DNA from: an uncultured Pseudomonadales bacterium
Lineage (GTDB): Bacteria > Pseudomonadota > Gammaproteobacteria > Pseudomonadales > Porticoccaceae
NCBI GenBank assembly: GCA_943846685.1
Contig: OX044363.1
Coordinates: 372,001 to 436,000 of the forward strand
Direction of reading: 5' to 3'
Length of the DNA: 64,000 nt
Part shown: in pieces, positions 16,765-25,193 of the stretch
Layout: each line of letters starts with the position of its first letter
Position numbering within the stretch: the first letter of the stretch is position 1
Position numbers and translations under genes: made by a program
Notes under the pieces: model-generated
Database searches by the model: none
What the model saw: only the letters and a program-made list of their open reading frames with translations
What the model was told of the DNA's origin: nothing

Positions 16765-19527
16765 ATGACTGACAGCGACAACCTGCTAACTGATAGCCAA
16801 ATAAAAACAACCTGCCCCTACTGTGGTGTGGGTTGTGGCGTCAGTGCAACAGTTGAAAATGACCAGATTATTGCCGTCTCTGGAGATCAGCAACACCCGG
16901 CCAATTTAGGCAAACTCTGCGTTAAAGGCGCTGCACTGGACAAAACCATGGGCAGTCAGGGCCGCTTGTTGCATCCCTCTATTGAAGGCCAAACGGTCAG
17001 CTGGGAAACCGCGATAGAAACCGTTGCCGACAAGTTAAATACCATTCGAGAAGAACATGGCCCCGGTGCAATTGCCTTCTATCTCTCCGGGCAGTTGCTG
17101 ACCGAAGACTACTATGTGGCCAATAAACTCGCCAAAGGGTTTATCGGCACCGGCCATGTGGATACCAATTCAAGACTCTGTATGTCATCCGCCGTTGCTG
17201 GCTATAAACGCGCCTTTGGCGCTGATGCCGTCCCCTGCAACTACGAAGACCTGGAACAGTGCGACCTGTTAGTGCTGACCGGCTCCAACGCCGCCTGGAC
17301 TCATCCAGTGCTGTATCGCCGTATCGCCGCAGCCAAAGAAAAAAATCCGGCGATGAAAGTTGTGGTTATCGATCCCCGCCGAACCGCCACCTGTGACCTC
17401 GCCGATCTGCATCTGGCGATTGCACCGGGTTCAGATGCTTTTGTATTCAATGGCTTACTCCGCTACCTGAAGCAAAACAACCGCCTTGACCAACAGTATA
17501 TTGCACAGCACACCGAGGAATTTGAGGCTGCCATCGCTGAGGCCCTGTCCCACAACCAGGCCGAACTGGAAGAGAAGATTGCGGTTAGCTCAGACGATCT
17601 ACAAACCTTTTACCAATGGTTTTCCGAGACTGAAAAGGCGATTACTTTTTACTCCATGGGCGTTAATCAATCCGCCACCGGCACCGATAAATGCAATGCC
17701 ATTATCAACTGCCATCTGGCCACCGGCCGCATCGGTAAAGTCGGCGCAGGACCTTTCTCAATTACCGGCCAGCCCAATGCCATGGGTGGTCGTGAAGTCG
17801 GCGGTCTAGCCAATATGCTCGCCGCGCATATGGACTACAGCAGTGAAACCATCGCTACCGTCAGGGAATTTTGGAAAGCGGACAATATGAGTCAAGAGCC
17901 CGGTTTTAAAGCTGTAGATCTATTTGATGCCGTCGCCGATGGCAGAATTAAAGCGATTTGGATTATGGGCACCAATCCGGTGGTCAGCATGCCCGATGCC
18001 AATCGCGTAAAAGCCGCTCTGGAACAGTGTGACACGGTGATTGTCTCCGACTGTATCGCCCAGACGGATACTACTGCCACGGCAAATATACTCTTGCCCG
18101 CCAGTGGCTGGGGTGAAAAGTCCGGCACTGTAACCAACTCTGAGCGACGTATCTCTGGCCAGCGCGCATTGGTAACCCCAATTGCCGAAGCCAAATCAGA
18201 CTGGTGGATAATCTCCCAGGTCGCTCAAGCTATGGGCTTTAAAGGCGCCTTTAATTACCAGTCGGCGCGGGATATTTTTGTTGAGCACGCTGAGCTCAGT
18301 GGTTTCAAAAACAATGGCAGTAGATTATTTAATATCAGTGCCCTTAGTGAAATCTCTGCCGCGGAATACGATCAGCTTAAACCTATACAGTGGCCGATTA
18401 CCGCCGCCAAACCCAATGGCACCGAGCGTCTATTTGAAGACGGTCAATTTATAACCCCCAGCGGCAAGGCTAGATTTATAGCGGTTGCTGCCAGTCTTCC
18501 CCAACGCCGTAAGTCTGAAGAACTGTTTCCCCTGACCCTGAATAGCGGGCGTATTCGCGACCAGTGGCACACCATGACTCGCACCGGTCGTGCCCCTGAG
18601 CTATTGACCCATATAGAACAGCCCACAGTTGCCATACATCCACAGACGGCAAAAGAGTTCGGCTTGGAGAACGGCGATCTAGCTGAAATTACTACCCAGC
18701 AGGGCAGTATTAAAGTCGTCACCCAGATTGATGCGGGCATGCAATTGCAGCAACTCTTTGTGCCTATTCACTGGAACGATCAATTCGCCAGCAGTGCGCG
18801 AGTCGACAGCCTGGTGGCGCCAATTATCGATGGGGTCTCCGGGCAACCAGAGTTTAAATACAGCCGTGCCGCGATCAAAAAACTAGAGACTCCCTGCTGG
18901 GCCACTGTGGTCAGCCGCAACAAAATTAACTGTTCAGGCTTTATTCACTGGGTGGTCTCCCCCCTGCCAGACAACTTGGGCTTTATCTATCAGGTTGCAC
19001 TGGACAGTGACTTCAACTGGCAGACCTATATGGCTGCAGCTAATAGCGACCTATCCGCTACCCCCCAGGCCTATGCCCAATTTTCCGATAGGGCGAATCT
19101 CGATCAGCGCCTTATTTGCTATACCGACGATCGTATGGAGATGGCCATTTTTAGTCACCGAGATAAACAGGCGCTACCGCCAAAAACCTGGATGCAGACG
19201 CTGCTTAACAACAGTGTTATCGACACTTACTGGTCGCTGCTCTCGGGGCCCAGCAACAGTCAGAAACCGGACAGCAGACTTATCTGTTCCTGCTTTAAAG
19301 TCAGTGAGAAGCGCATTGTCGAAGCGATTGAAGCCGGTGCTAATTCTGCTCAGGCGCTGGGCGAGCAATTGAACTGTGGCACTAACTGCGGCTCCTGTAT
19401 TCCCGAACTCAACAGTCTTATAGCGCTCTCAACTGCCAAGCCAAATAGCCAGCTAGATTCCCAATTAGAGGGCCCTATGCTGTTTGAAGAAATTCCCCCA
19501 TCCCCCATCACAAGTACAATTGGATAA
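16765..19527 (+). CDS. nasA: Assimilatory nitrate reductase, catalytic subunit
   Basis: A 920-residue cytoplasmic molybdopterin oxidoreductase that reduces nitrate to nitrite. The N-terminal [4Fe-4S] ligands are CPYCGVGCG near residue 16, with GKLCVKG near 51. Conserved Mo-bis-MGD blocks include TNSRLCMSSAVAGYKRAFG (19 residues), FNGLLRYL and GTNPVVSMPDA, with RDQWHTMTRTGRAPELL in the C-terminal molydopterin-binding domain. A BFD-like [2Fe-2S] domain closes the protein (CSCFKVSEKRIVEAIEAG near 840; NCGTNCGSC near 870), so electrons probably arrive from a reductase or NADH-linked partner. The gene starts 10 bases after nirD. Molybdenum cofactor genes are not in the window. Confidence 0.96.
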   Translation: MTDSDNLLTDSQIKTTCPYCGVGCGVSATVENDQIIAVSGDQQHPANLGKLCVKGAALDKTMGSQGRLLHPSIEGQTVSWETAIETVADKLNTIREEHGPGAIAFYLSGQLLTEDYYVANKLAKGFIGTGHVDTNSRLCMSSAVAGYKRAFGADAVPCNYEDLEQCDLLVLTGSNAAWTHPVLYRRIAAAKEKNPAMKVVVIDPRRTATCDLADLHLAIAPGSDAFVFNGLLRYLKQNNRLDQQYIAQHTEEFEAAIAEALSHNQAELEEKIAVSSDDLQTFYQWFSETEKAITFYSMGVNQSATGTDKCNAIINCHLATGRIGKVGAGPFSITGQPNAMGGREVGGLANMLAAHMDYSSETIATVREFWKADNMSQEPGFKAVDLFDAVADGRIKAIWIMGTNPVVSMPDANRVKAALEQCDTVIVSDCIAQTDTTATANILLPASGWGEKSGTVTNSERRISGQRALVTPIAEAKSDWWIISQVAQAMGFKGAFNYQSARDIFVEHAELSGFKNNGSRLFNISALSEISAAEYDQLKPIQWPITAAKPNGTERLFEDGQFITPSGKARFIAVAASLPQRRKSEELFPLTLNSGRIRDQWHTMTRTGRAPELLTHIEQPTVAIHPQTAKEFGLENGDLAEITTQQGSIKVVTQIDAGMQLQQLFVPIHWNDQFASSARVDSLVAPIIDGVSGQPEFKYSRAAIKKLETPCWATVVSRNKINCSGFIHWVVSPLPDNLGFIYQVALDSDFNWQTYMAAANSDLSATPQAYAQFSDRANLDQRLICYTDDRMEMAIFSHRDKQALPPKTWMQTLLNNSVIDTYWSLLSGPSNSQKPDSRLICSCFKVSEKRIVEAIEAGANSAQALGEQLNCGTNCGSCIPELNSLIALSTAKPNSQLDSQLEGPMLFEEIPPSPITSTIG

Positions 19528-19533
19528 AACCCC

Positions 19534-20391
19534 ATGACTAATATTTTAAATTTATTTGCCGATTCAAAGACCCAAGACACCTCTCTAAAAGAGACTGAGC
19601 AAAAGACCGCTGGGGAAGTTTTTCTGGTTGGCGCGGGACCGGGAGATCCAGAACTGATTACAGTCAAAGCTATGCGTCTACTACAGGAAGCCGATGCCAT
19701 CGTTTACGACCGTTTGGCAAACCCTGCACTGCTTGAATACGCACAGACAAATTGTGACCTGATTTACGTCGGTAAAAAGAAAGACCAGCACAGTCTGCCC
19801 CAAGAGCAGATCTGCGAATTGCTGGCAATACTCGCCCGCTGCGGAAAGAATGTAGTGCGCCTTAAAGGCGGCGACCCGTTTATTTTTGGTCGTGGCGGCG
19901 AAGAGGTTGAACATTTGAATGAACAGGGCATCAACTGCCATATTGTCCCCGGCATCACTGCCGCTATTGGCTGTGCTGCGGCTACCCAGATTCCCTTAAC
20001 CCACCGCGATCACGCCCATGCGGTGACCTTTATTACCGGTCACAGACAGAATGGCAGGATGTATATCAACTGGGATCTGGCGCTGCAAAAAGATAGCACT
20101 GTGGTGTTCTATATGGGCCTGTCGAATCTTCCGGAAATTACTTCAGAACTTATCGCCCGGGGTTGCCCGGCGAATAAACCTTTCGCTGTGGTGGCACAGG
20201 GCACTGCGGATGAACAGCAGGTTCTGGTGGGCACTATTAGTGATATTGCCGCGAGAGTTGAGCAGCACCCGCTGCCTTCGCCCGCTCTATTGGTTATGGG
20301 TGATGTGGTGAAAGCCAATGGCTATGCGCAAAAACTGGCAGACCTAACCACACAGATACCCAGCGAGATGCTGGTTTCAGAGGTTATCTGA
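19534..20391 (+). CDS. cobA: Uroporphyrinogen-III C-methyltransferase (siroheme synthesis)
   Basis: A 285-residue SAM-dependent enzyme that makes precorrin-2, the precursor of the siroheme used by NirB. Family motifs: FLVGAGPGDPELITVKAM (about 29-46), YDRLANPALLEYA, VVRLKGGDPFIFGRGGEE (about 109-126), and VPGITAAIGCAAATQIPLTH. It lacks the CysG oxidase/ferrochelatase domain. It is the last gene of the nrt-nir-nas operon, six bases after nasA. Its 3' end overlaps the convergent ACT-domain gene by 15 bases. Confidence 0.95.
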   Translation: MTNILNLFADSKTQDTSLKETEQKTAGEVFLVGAGPGDPELITVKAMRLLQEADAIVYDRLANPALLEYAQTNCDLIYVGKKKDQHSLPQEQICELLAILARCGKNVVRLKGGDPFIFGRGGEEVEHLNEQGINCHIVPGITAAIGCAAATQIPLTHRDHAHAVTFITGHRQNGRMYINWDLALQKDSTVVFYMGLSNLPEITSELIARGCPANKPFAVVAQGTADEQQVLVGTISDIAARVEQHPLPSPALLVMGDVVKANGYAQKLADLTTQIPSEMLVSEVI

Positions 20392-20775
20392 CTGTAATAG
20401 CGCCAGCGCTCGCTGAGCACTATCGGCGTTAACAAAAATATGGTCGTGATAACAAGCGGCGATCATATTAGCGCTGATGCCATTTTCCGCAAGCAGGGTA
20501 GATACAGCAGCGGTTAAGCCGATTGCTTCGAGACTGGAGTATATATTCAGGGTTATGCGCTTAAATACGCCCTGATAGCTTATCCCCTCCCGATCCGCTC
20601 GTTCTTTGGGGATCACTAGGGTTAAGCCTTCGTCTTCGAGAAATGAGGCTACGGGTTGCAGCTCGGCATAGTCACCATAGGCGCTATCTTTAAAGGTACA
20701 GAAGACATAATCGCAACTATCCAGGAGTGGCGACAGATTTTCCAAAAGCTTTTTTAGATCGATCTCACCAGTCAC
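20377..20775 (-). CDS. ACT domain-containing protein
   Basis: A 132-residue protein made of tandem ACT-like modules of the family that includes small amino-acid-binding regulators. Seen: LKKLLENLSPLLDSCDYVFCTF at the N-terminus (part), then ITLNIYSSLEAIGLTAAVSTLLAENGIS, whose core SSLEAIGLTAAVS is typical of this family, and NMIAACYHDHIFV. The start is GTG at 20775, whose last bases overlap the stop of an upstream 58-residue membrane protein (GTGA), so the two are likely translated together. Function unknown. Confidence 0.8.
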   Translation of the reverse strand: MTGEIDLKKLLENLSPLLDSCDYVFCTFKDSAYGDYAELQPVASFLEDEGLTLVIPKERADREGISYQGVFKRITLNIYSSLEAIGLTAAVSTLLAENGISANMIAACYHDHIFVNADSAQRALALLQSDNL

Positions 20776-20948
20776 TTTTTATCCCCGTTTTTTGCTTTGC
20801 AAAACAGTGCGAATGGTATTGCCAGGGGACCAAAAAGGAGTCCCATCCAACCCCAGAAGCGGGTGTTACCGTCGCGATTTTTTGCGATATCGTAACAGAT
20901 AAAAATACTGATGATATTTATTGCGACCAGAGCGTAGGCTGTGAACAT
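20772..20948 (-). CDS. Small membrane protein of 58 residues
   Basis: An ORF of 58 codons plus stop, starting at an ATG (20948). It has two hydrophobic segments, about residues 3-19 (TAYALVAINIISIFICY) and 31-50 (FWGWMGLLFGPLAIPFALFC), separated by a polar loop DIAKNRDGNTR and ending in a basic tail (KAKNGDKK). The pattern of the second segment resembles small PLDc_N/YqaE-size membrane proteins with conserved GWxGLLFGP. Its TGA overlaps the GTG start of the ACT-domain gene. No function can be assigned. Confidence 0.65.
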   Translation of the reverse strand: MFTAYALVAINIISIFICYDIAKNRDGNTRFWGWMGLLFGPLAIPFALFCKAKNGDKK

Positions 20949-21100
20949 GGAATTGGGCCTTAGGTTTTTTGTTTTTAAATTGTAGCGTGGCGGACGGAAC
21001 CTAGGAAGGTATTCCGGGACTCGCCGTAAACCCGGTCGCTACCGGCATTCTGCCTAACGCGACACTCATACATCCCTATATATCGTCCATGGGGGCTCGA

Positions 21101-21120
21101 GTGCGGCATCCATGCCGCAC
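21101..21120. repeat. Nine-bp perfect palindrome hairpin in intergenic region
   Basis: GTGCGGCAT and ATGCCGCAC flank two C (20 bases in all). It lies in the 421-base gap 20949-21369, which has no supportable gene. The surrounding sequence (GGAACCTAGGAAGGTATTCC-like half palindromes at about 20996-21016) looks like a repeat rather than coding sequence. Confidence 0.55.
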
Positions 21121-21232
21121 AGGGTCTGGGAAAGCCTTTGCCCACTCTGAGCTTCAACTGAAAGTATGAATTACTTTTCTAAATCTAGTCAGTGCTTTTT
21201 TAGAAATCCGAAGTTTGGCTTTAAGGCTGGAG

Positions 21233-21323
21233 CCGAGGATGGCCTCCCGGGACCGTGCGCCGTAGGGAACGGCGCTCGAACGCCCAGGGATGGCTTGAGT
21301 GAGTCCCGGGAGGCCATCTTCGG
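21233..21323. repeat. Structured intergenic repeat with 21-bp stem
   Basis: The arms 21233-21253 and 21303-21323 pair over 21 bp with one G-U wobble (core CTCCCGGGAC with GTCCCGGGAG). The 49-base interior forms a second hairpin, GCGCCGT with ACGGCGC around AGGGA. The GC-rich design resembles dispersed intergenic hairpin elements of marine gammaproteobacteria. Both strands are open here by chance, giving false ORFs. Only one copy is in the window. Confidence 0.6.
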
Positions 21324-21369
21324 TTTCGGCCGCCCCAATCTTCTTCAAGCGCCCCCAAATGCCACGAAA

Positions 21370-21702
21370 TCAACTACCAGCACAAACAGCCGAAAACAGT
21401 GCCGCCAAAGGTTTTACCGCCCAGCTGTATTTTTCATACATGCCCTCAACAATATCCACAAACCCCGGTTGCTCGGGGTGTTTAACCAGCTCAGCCACCT
21501 GCGCCCTAAGCTGCTGGTAGTCGTTAAAATCAATATTGTTATAGGCCGCTATATTGGCAATCGACTGATAAAAAGCCTCCACATCCACCGCCTCAAAATG
21601 AATAACCTGATTCGACTCCAACTGCGCATTATCACCCTGATTAATATTCCCAAAACTGGCATTGCCGCCAGAGACATTAATTTTCATATCAGAAACGGTC
21701 AT
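21370..21702 (-). CDS. Uncharacterised 110-residue protein with SGG motif
   Basis: I do not recognise this protein. The N-terminus contains INVSGGNASFGNINQGDNAQ, a glycine/asparagine-rich motif that also closes the upstream protein. The rest is soluble and mostly helical (VEAFYQSIANIAAYNNIDF, QQLRAQVAELVKHPEQPGF), ending with a hydrophobic stretch (WAVKPLAALFSAVCAGS). The start ATG overlaps the stop of the upstream gene as ATGA, so the two are translationally coupled. A start five codons later (MKINVSGG) is also possible. It is the last gene of a three-gene cassette that is richer in A+T than the neighbouring operons. Confidence 0.75.
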   Translation of the reverse strand: MTVSDMKINVSGGNASFGNINQGDNAQLESNQVIHFEAVDVEAFYQSIANIAAYNNIDFNDYQQLRAQVAELVKHPEQPGFVDIVEGMYEKYSWAVKPLAALFSAVCAGS

Positions 21703-22559
21703 GCCTTAGCTCCCTTCGCCACACCACCAATCTTATTCATCGCACCCTGAACCACATTGCCCATATTGACCTTGCCGCCAGAAATATTGATATTCATGGT
21801 CTGCATTTTCTGCACCTTTAAATCACTGGTATCTATGCCGTTTTTTTCCAACTCAGCAATCATTGCGTCAAATACAGCCTCGTGCAGACAGCGCACCTGA
21901 GTGGATACATCCATATCATTGTAAGAACCCGGGTAGATGGTTCTGACTCGGCTTAGCAGATCAGTTTCACGCCTTAGATAGGGCGCAATCCAAAAGAAAA
22001 ATGTAAGCGGCGAATAAGCGATTAAATTGAATTTGGCGTTTTTATCCACATAGCCACCGGCCAAAACTCGCCACTCAATAGAACGCATAGAACCAAAATT
22101 AGATTGATTCAAAACCAGTGTAATTGCCGTGCCCCTTGCAGTCGGCGATGATTCACCTTTGATAAAGCTTCTCTGTTCACTTTTATTGAGGTCTTTATCT
22201 TTATCCGTAATAGCAACCGCGTCGAGAGAGGTAATCGGTGTTTTCGCTTTTAACTCATTTTCAATCGCCGCATAAATATCTTTTTCGATACTGAAAGCGT
22301 TATAAAAGACGTGCTGAAAACTTCCAAACACCTGACCAAAATATCTAAAGGGGAAGTTTTTATTAAAACTATTGGCGCTTGATTTTGCCTCGTTAATATC
22401 CTTGTCCAGAAGAGTGGAAGTTATAAAACCAATAATTAAAAGCAGTACTAAAGATACGCCTAAAGTAAAGACTGCCAAATAGAGATGAGCGATAACTGCA
22501 ATTGCAATACTGCGCTTTTTAATTCTGTTATTTACATTTTTCGAATCCATTAAATCCAT
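21699..22559 (-). CDS. Uncharacterised membrane protein with C-terminal SGG motif
   Basis: A 286-residue protein I do not recognise. A basic N-terminus (NRIKKR) precedes a long hydrophobic stretch of about residues 17-48, probably one or two membrane segments (VIAHLYLAVFTLGVSLVLLL). A large polar domain follows, with a second hydrophobic segment near 185-200 (LIAYSPLTFFFWIAPYL). The C-terminus has INISGGKVNMGNVVQGAM, which aligns with the N-terminal motif of the next gene's product (INxSGGxxxxGNxxQG). The two genes overlap by four bases. The shared motif suggests the two products interact or co-assemble; this is inference. Confidence 0.75.
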   Translation of the reverse strand: MDLMDSKNVNNRIKKRSIAIAVIAHLYLAVFTLGVSLVLLLIIGFITSTLLDKDINEAKSSANSFNKNFPFRYFGQVFGSFQHVFYNAFSIEKDIYAAIENELKAKTPITSLDAVAITDKDKDLNKSEQRSFIKGESSPTARGTAITLVLNQSNFGSMRSIEWRVLAGGYVDKNAKFNLIAYSPLTFFFWIAPYLRRETDLLSRVRTIYPGSYNDMDVSTQVRCLHEAVFDAMIAELEKNGIDTSDLKVQKMQTMNINISGGKVNMGNVVQGAMNKIGGVAKGAKA

Positions 22560-22609
22560 TTCAATTTACTCCGTAATTTGGATTCCCCCCAAAGTCCGGT
22601 TAATTAAAC

Positions 22610-22981
22610 TTACAAATCATTTTTATTGGCTGAAAAATAAAACCCGGTAACTGTGCCAATAATCGCGCTACCAAACGCTAATATTTCGCTAAAGTGCTGG
22701 TGATTAAAAATTGACGTTACCATTATTAAAGTTAATACGCAGAAAGTTAACAATACCGCTAGTACAGGAGCCATTCTTTTATTTAATCGATCGGTAAATG
22801 GCTCAGCTTTACCCAGACCCCGACAGCAGCCACAGACTAAACCAACCTGCCCCGAACGTCGCCAGAATGGCAATTCATTTAATCTCGCGCAGGCTCGACA
22901 GGCGGCTTGATTCTCACCATTGGTGCAGGTTCCAGTGGCAGAACAATGTTTGCATTCGTAGAAAGTAAGAGACGATGACAT
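22610..22981 (-). CDS. Uncharacterised zinc-ribbon membrane protein
   Basis: A 123-residue protein with a Cys-rich N-terminal half: CKHCSATGTC near residue 10, CRAC near 34 and CGCCRGLGKAEPF near 52. The CxxCxGxG-like spacing recalls the DnaJ zinc finger. Two hydrophobic segments follow (about 72-91, VLAVLLTFCVLTLIMV, and 101-117, FGSAIIGTVTGFYFSA). It lies 50 bases upstream of the SGG membrane protein on the same strand and probably starts the cassette. No function can be assigned. Confidence 0.7.
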   Translation of the reverse strand: MSSSLTFYECKHCSATGTCTNGENQAACRACARLNELPFWRRSGQVGLVCGCCRGLGKAEPFTDRLNKRMAPVLAVLLTFCVLTLIMVTSIFNHQHFSEILAFGSAIIGTVTGFYFSANKNDL

Positions 22982-23103
22982 AGATAGCCTTTCCCTGTGC
23001 TCTGTGAATCTATTTTTCCATAAATAGATAATTCTTTAAAAAAGCGACTAGTTAAAACAACCTTAGACCAGATAACCCAAAATTACACAACCAAATATTG
23101 GTC

Positions 23104-23403
23104 TCAAGAGTTCTTAAGCTTGCCTGATGTCCATGGATTGGATTTTTCATCAACTTTTCTGGCCGGTTGGGCAGCAGGCTTTTCATCACTAAAGGCAGCG
23201 ACATACAGAGCTTCAACCTTCTCTCTGGCCCACAGGGTTCTGCGCAGAAATTTAAGGCTGGATTTCACCGAAGGATTGCTTTTAAAGCAGTTGATATTGA
23301 TGTTTTTGGCTAGGTAATCCCAGCCATAGCGCCGTTCAAGTCGGGTGACGACCTGTTCCAGAGTAATCCCATGCAGGGGGTTATTGGGTTGTTCTTCAGC
23401 CAT
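23104..23403 (-). CDS. VF530 family protein (DUF2132)
   Basis: A 99-residue small DNA-binding-like protein of the VF530 family, whose role is unknown. The diagnostic core is present: [21 protein letters not shown] (abridged [12 protein letters not shown]), then [20 protein letters not shown] and [12 protein letters not shown] 25-residue C-terminal extension rich in Lys, Pro and Ala follows and ends [10 protein letters not shown]. Its start overlaps the end of the upstream YkgJ-family gene by eight bases, indicating one transcript. Confidence 0.88.
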   Translation of the reverse strand: MAEEQPNNPLHGITLEQVVTRLERRYGWDYLAKNININCFKSNPSVKSSLKFLRRTLWAREKVEALYVAAFSDEKPAAQPARKVDEKSNPWTSGKLKNS

Positions 23404-23698
23404 CTAATACCATACCTTCTGATCGCTCGACTTTACATTCATAAGAGCCTGTTGCAAATTCTCGGCAGATCCACGGGCGGTTCTCGTAAATCGTGCACAG
23501 CAGCGTACTCCGATCGAGCGCCGAGCACCAGCCATCGTCGAGACGCATCATAGTTTCAGCGCCCCAGCGATCGGTTTTGATATGCTCTTTGGGAACCCCA
23601 GTATCAGTGATAAGCATCACCTCTAGCTTGCAACAGCAAGCCTGACAGCTGGAACAGCTAATCTCTGGTTCCGGCAGATGGGTTACCGGGATACTCAC
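23396..23698 (-). CDS. YkgJ family cysteine cluster protein
   Basis: A 100-residue protein with the Cys cluster of the UPF0153/YkgJ family, a predicted zinc or iron-sulphur-binding fold. The motif [15 protein letters not shown] lies at about residues 15-29 and is followed by [24 protein letters not shown], whose core [15 protein letters not shown] is characteristic (C-x2-Y-x2-RP-x2-CR). The biochemical role is not known. It overlaps VF530 downstream and follows ppnP by 16 bases. Confidence 0.87.
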   Translation of the reverse strand: MSIPVTHLPEPEISCSSCQACCCKLEVMLITDTGVPKEHIKTDRWGAETMMRLDDGWCSALDRSTLLCTIYENRPWICREFATGSYECKVERSEGMVLDG

Positions 23699-23714
23699 CG
23701 GTTATGCCCGAGAA

Positions 23715-24029
23715 TCAGGCAAAGTATGAGCAGACATAGTTGGTAACCTGGTGCACCTTGACGCCAAATTTGGCATTGGCGGGCACTTCGAAAGCCATAT
23801 CGCCAGTAAACGCCTGCCACTTCGCTGCGCCGGGCAGAAGTACATCCAGCTCACCAGAGGTAATCTCCATCAGCTCTTTGACTTCGGTACCAAACTCATA
23901 GTCTCCGGGAAGCATCACGCCAAGGGTTTTTCTGGTGCCATCGGCAAATATAATGGTGCGGCTAGTGACTTGGCCGTCGAAATAAACATTGGCTTCCTTG
24001 CTGACTGTGACATTGGTAAATTCTGACAT
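23715..24029 (-). CDS. ppnP: Pyrimidine/purine nucleoside phosphorylase PpnP
   Basis: A 104-residue cupin-fold enzyme (DUF1255) that phosphorolyses a broad range of nucleosides to the base and ribose-1-phosphate. Typical blocks: [31 protein letters not shown], and [20 protein letters not shown]. The length is that of the family. It heads a small-gene run together with the YkgJ and VF530 genes. Confidence 0.92.
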   Translation of the reverse strand: MSEFTNVTVSKEANVYFDGQVTSRTIIFADGTRKTLGVMLPGDYEFGTEVKELMEITSGELDVLLPGAAKWQAFTGDMAFEVPANAKFGVKVHQVTNYVCSYFA

Positions 24030-24071
24030 CTAACTGATAACCTTTTATATAGTGAAATAATTATTCTGGGT

Positions 24072-24640
24072 CTATTGACGTTCGGGACGAGCACAAAATC
24101 CCTGAGCTGGAACATCAAGGGCGCTATTGAACTTGCTGGATAGATTCTGAAAGGCAATAAGACCGGTTAATTCGACGATAGTATCATCATCAAAGATAAC
24201 TTTTAAGCGCTGCATTAACTCTTCCGTTACCTGCTGATCGGAATAGGTTACCGCTTCGGCATACTCCAGAGCCAGGCGCTCTCTATCACTGTAAATATCC
24301 CGCTTCCTGCCAGTCTGCCAGCTGCTCGACTTTATCCATTGAGCCAGCGCGTTTTGCCAATGTCATAGAGTTAATATCGACACAGAAGTCGCACCAGTTA
24401 ATCTGTGAGACCCGCACCGTCACCAGCGAGCGCAATACTGGATCAAGGGGTGAACTCTTTGCGGTCGAGCACGCCATAGAGCAGGGCAACAGCGGCAAAC
24501 AGCTTTGGCACCCGCCCCCAGAGCAAGCCGGGGTCGAGTACTGCGCCATATTTACGCTGTTGACTCCAAAAGAACGGCCGCAGCCAGAATGGGTATTTTT
24601 TAAGCGGTTTTACCGGAATATACATAGGTGTTATACCCAT
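24072..24640 (-). CDS. Carboxymuconolactone decarboxylase/AhpD-like protein, twice frameshifted
   Basis: Three frames together give one AhpD-like protein of about 189 residues. The first part starts MYIPVKPLKKYPFWLRPFFW and runs to about base 24457. The second (SSPLDPVLRSLVTVRVSQ, then NWCDFCVDINS) runs to about 24310. The third (RDIYSDRERLALEYAEAVTY, then VELTGLIAFQN) ends at a TAG at 24072. CDFC matches the CxxC redox motif of the family. One extra base at about 24458-24464 (CGCAAAGAG) and another at about 24305 explain both shifts. Two lesions in one gene mean either real decay or poor local sequence quality. The same region holds other frameshifts. Confidence 0.75.
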
Positions 24641-24685
24641 AGTTATTTATTGATCACCAGTGGCGACCTAAACACCAAATTCGGA

Positions 24686-25093
24686 TTACCCCAGAATAAC
24701 AATAAACCTAATCCACATCACCAATAGCGTTATAGCCGAAACCAGAAAAACCCCAAAGCGTTGCATCACATGGTTATAAGTAATATGGATTGCGCTGTGT
24801 AAAATCCGCGTTCCAACAAACAACCATGCGAGATTGACCAGTATTGGATCGTTAATCTCCAGCGTGATCATCAATACAGCTAAGAGATAAAAAAACATTG
24901 GGATTTCTAACAGATTGGCAAAATTTCGCGTGAGTTTTTGTACATACACCGGCGGCTCGTAACCTGCCATTAATACAAACAGCTTAGGATTTACGTCCCT
25001 TCTTCGCACACTGACAAATCTTGATGTCGCTAAAGCCATCAACACCACAAAGGTGAACAAGACTAGGGTAAATACTGGATAGATTATGTCCAT
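24686..25093 (-). CDS. MAPEG family membrane protein
   Basis: A 135-residue protein with four hydrophobic segments (about 5-24, 58-80, 83-97 and 112-132), the MAPEG size and topology. FxNLLEIPMFFYLL and the segment RILHSAIHITYNHVMQRFGVF resemble the MAPEG signature (N-x2-E-x2-P and R-x3-S-x2-H-x4-N-x3-R-x2-F). MAPEG proteins include glutathione-dependent membrane enzymes; substrate here is unknown. Confidence 0.85.
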   Translation of the reverse strand: MDIIYPVFTLVLFTFVVLMALATSRFVSVRRRDVNPKLFVLMAGYEPPVYVQKLTRNFANLLEIPMFFYLLAVLMITLEINDPILVNLAWLFVGTRILHSAIHITYNHVMQRFGVFLVSAITLLVMWIRFIVILG

Positions 25094-25193
25094 AATTTAG
25101 ATGCCCATTAATTAAGAATTTGTATCTGTTGAAAACCGACTAAACCTTATATTAGTTGCGGTTTGGACCGCTAGTACGGTCCTGCCCTAGAGC

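Noticed and set aside
20975-21348. Minus-strand ORFs of about 60 residues in the gap after the nitrate operon
   Set aside because: They lie wholly inside hairpin-rich repeat sequence, have no ribosome-binding site and are low-complexity Arg/Gly/Pro translations.
21166-21750. Plus-strand ORF of 194 codons
   Set aside because: Starts in the repeat element and runs antisense to the 110-residue SGG gene, which has a coupled start and protein-like sequence.
25165-25182. Small hairpin GGACCG/CGGTCC as a regulatory element
   Set aside because: Six-bp stem only, no T-run and no link to a start or stop signal.
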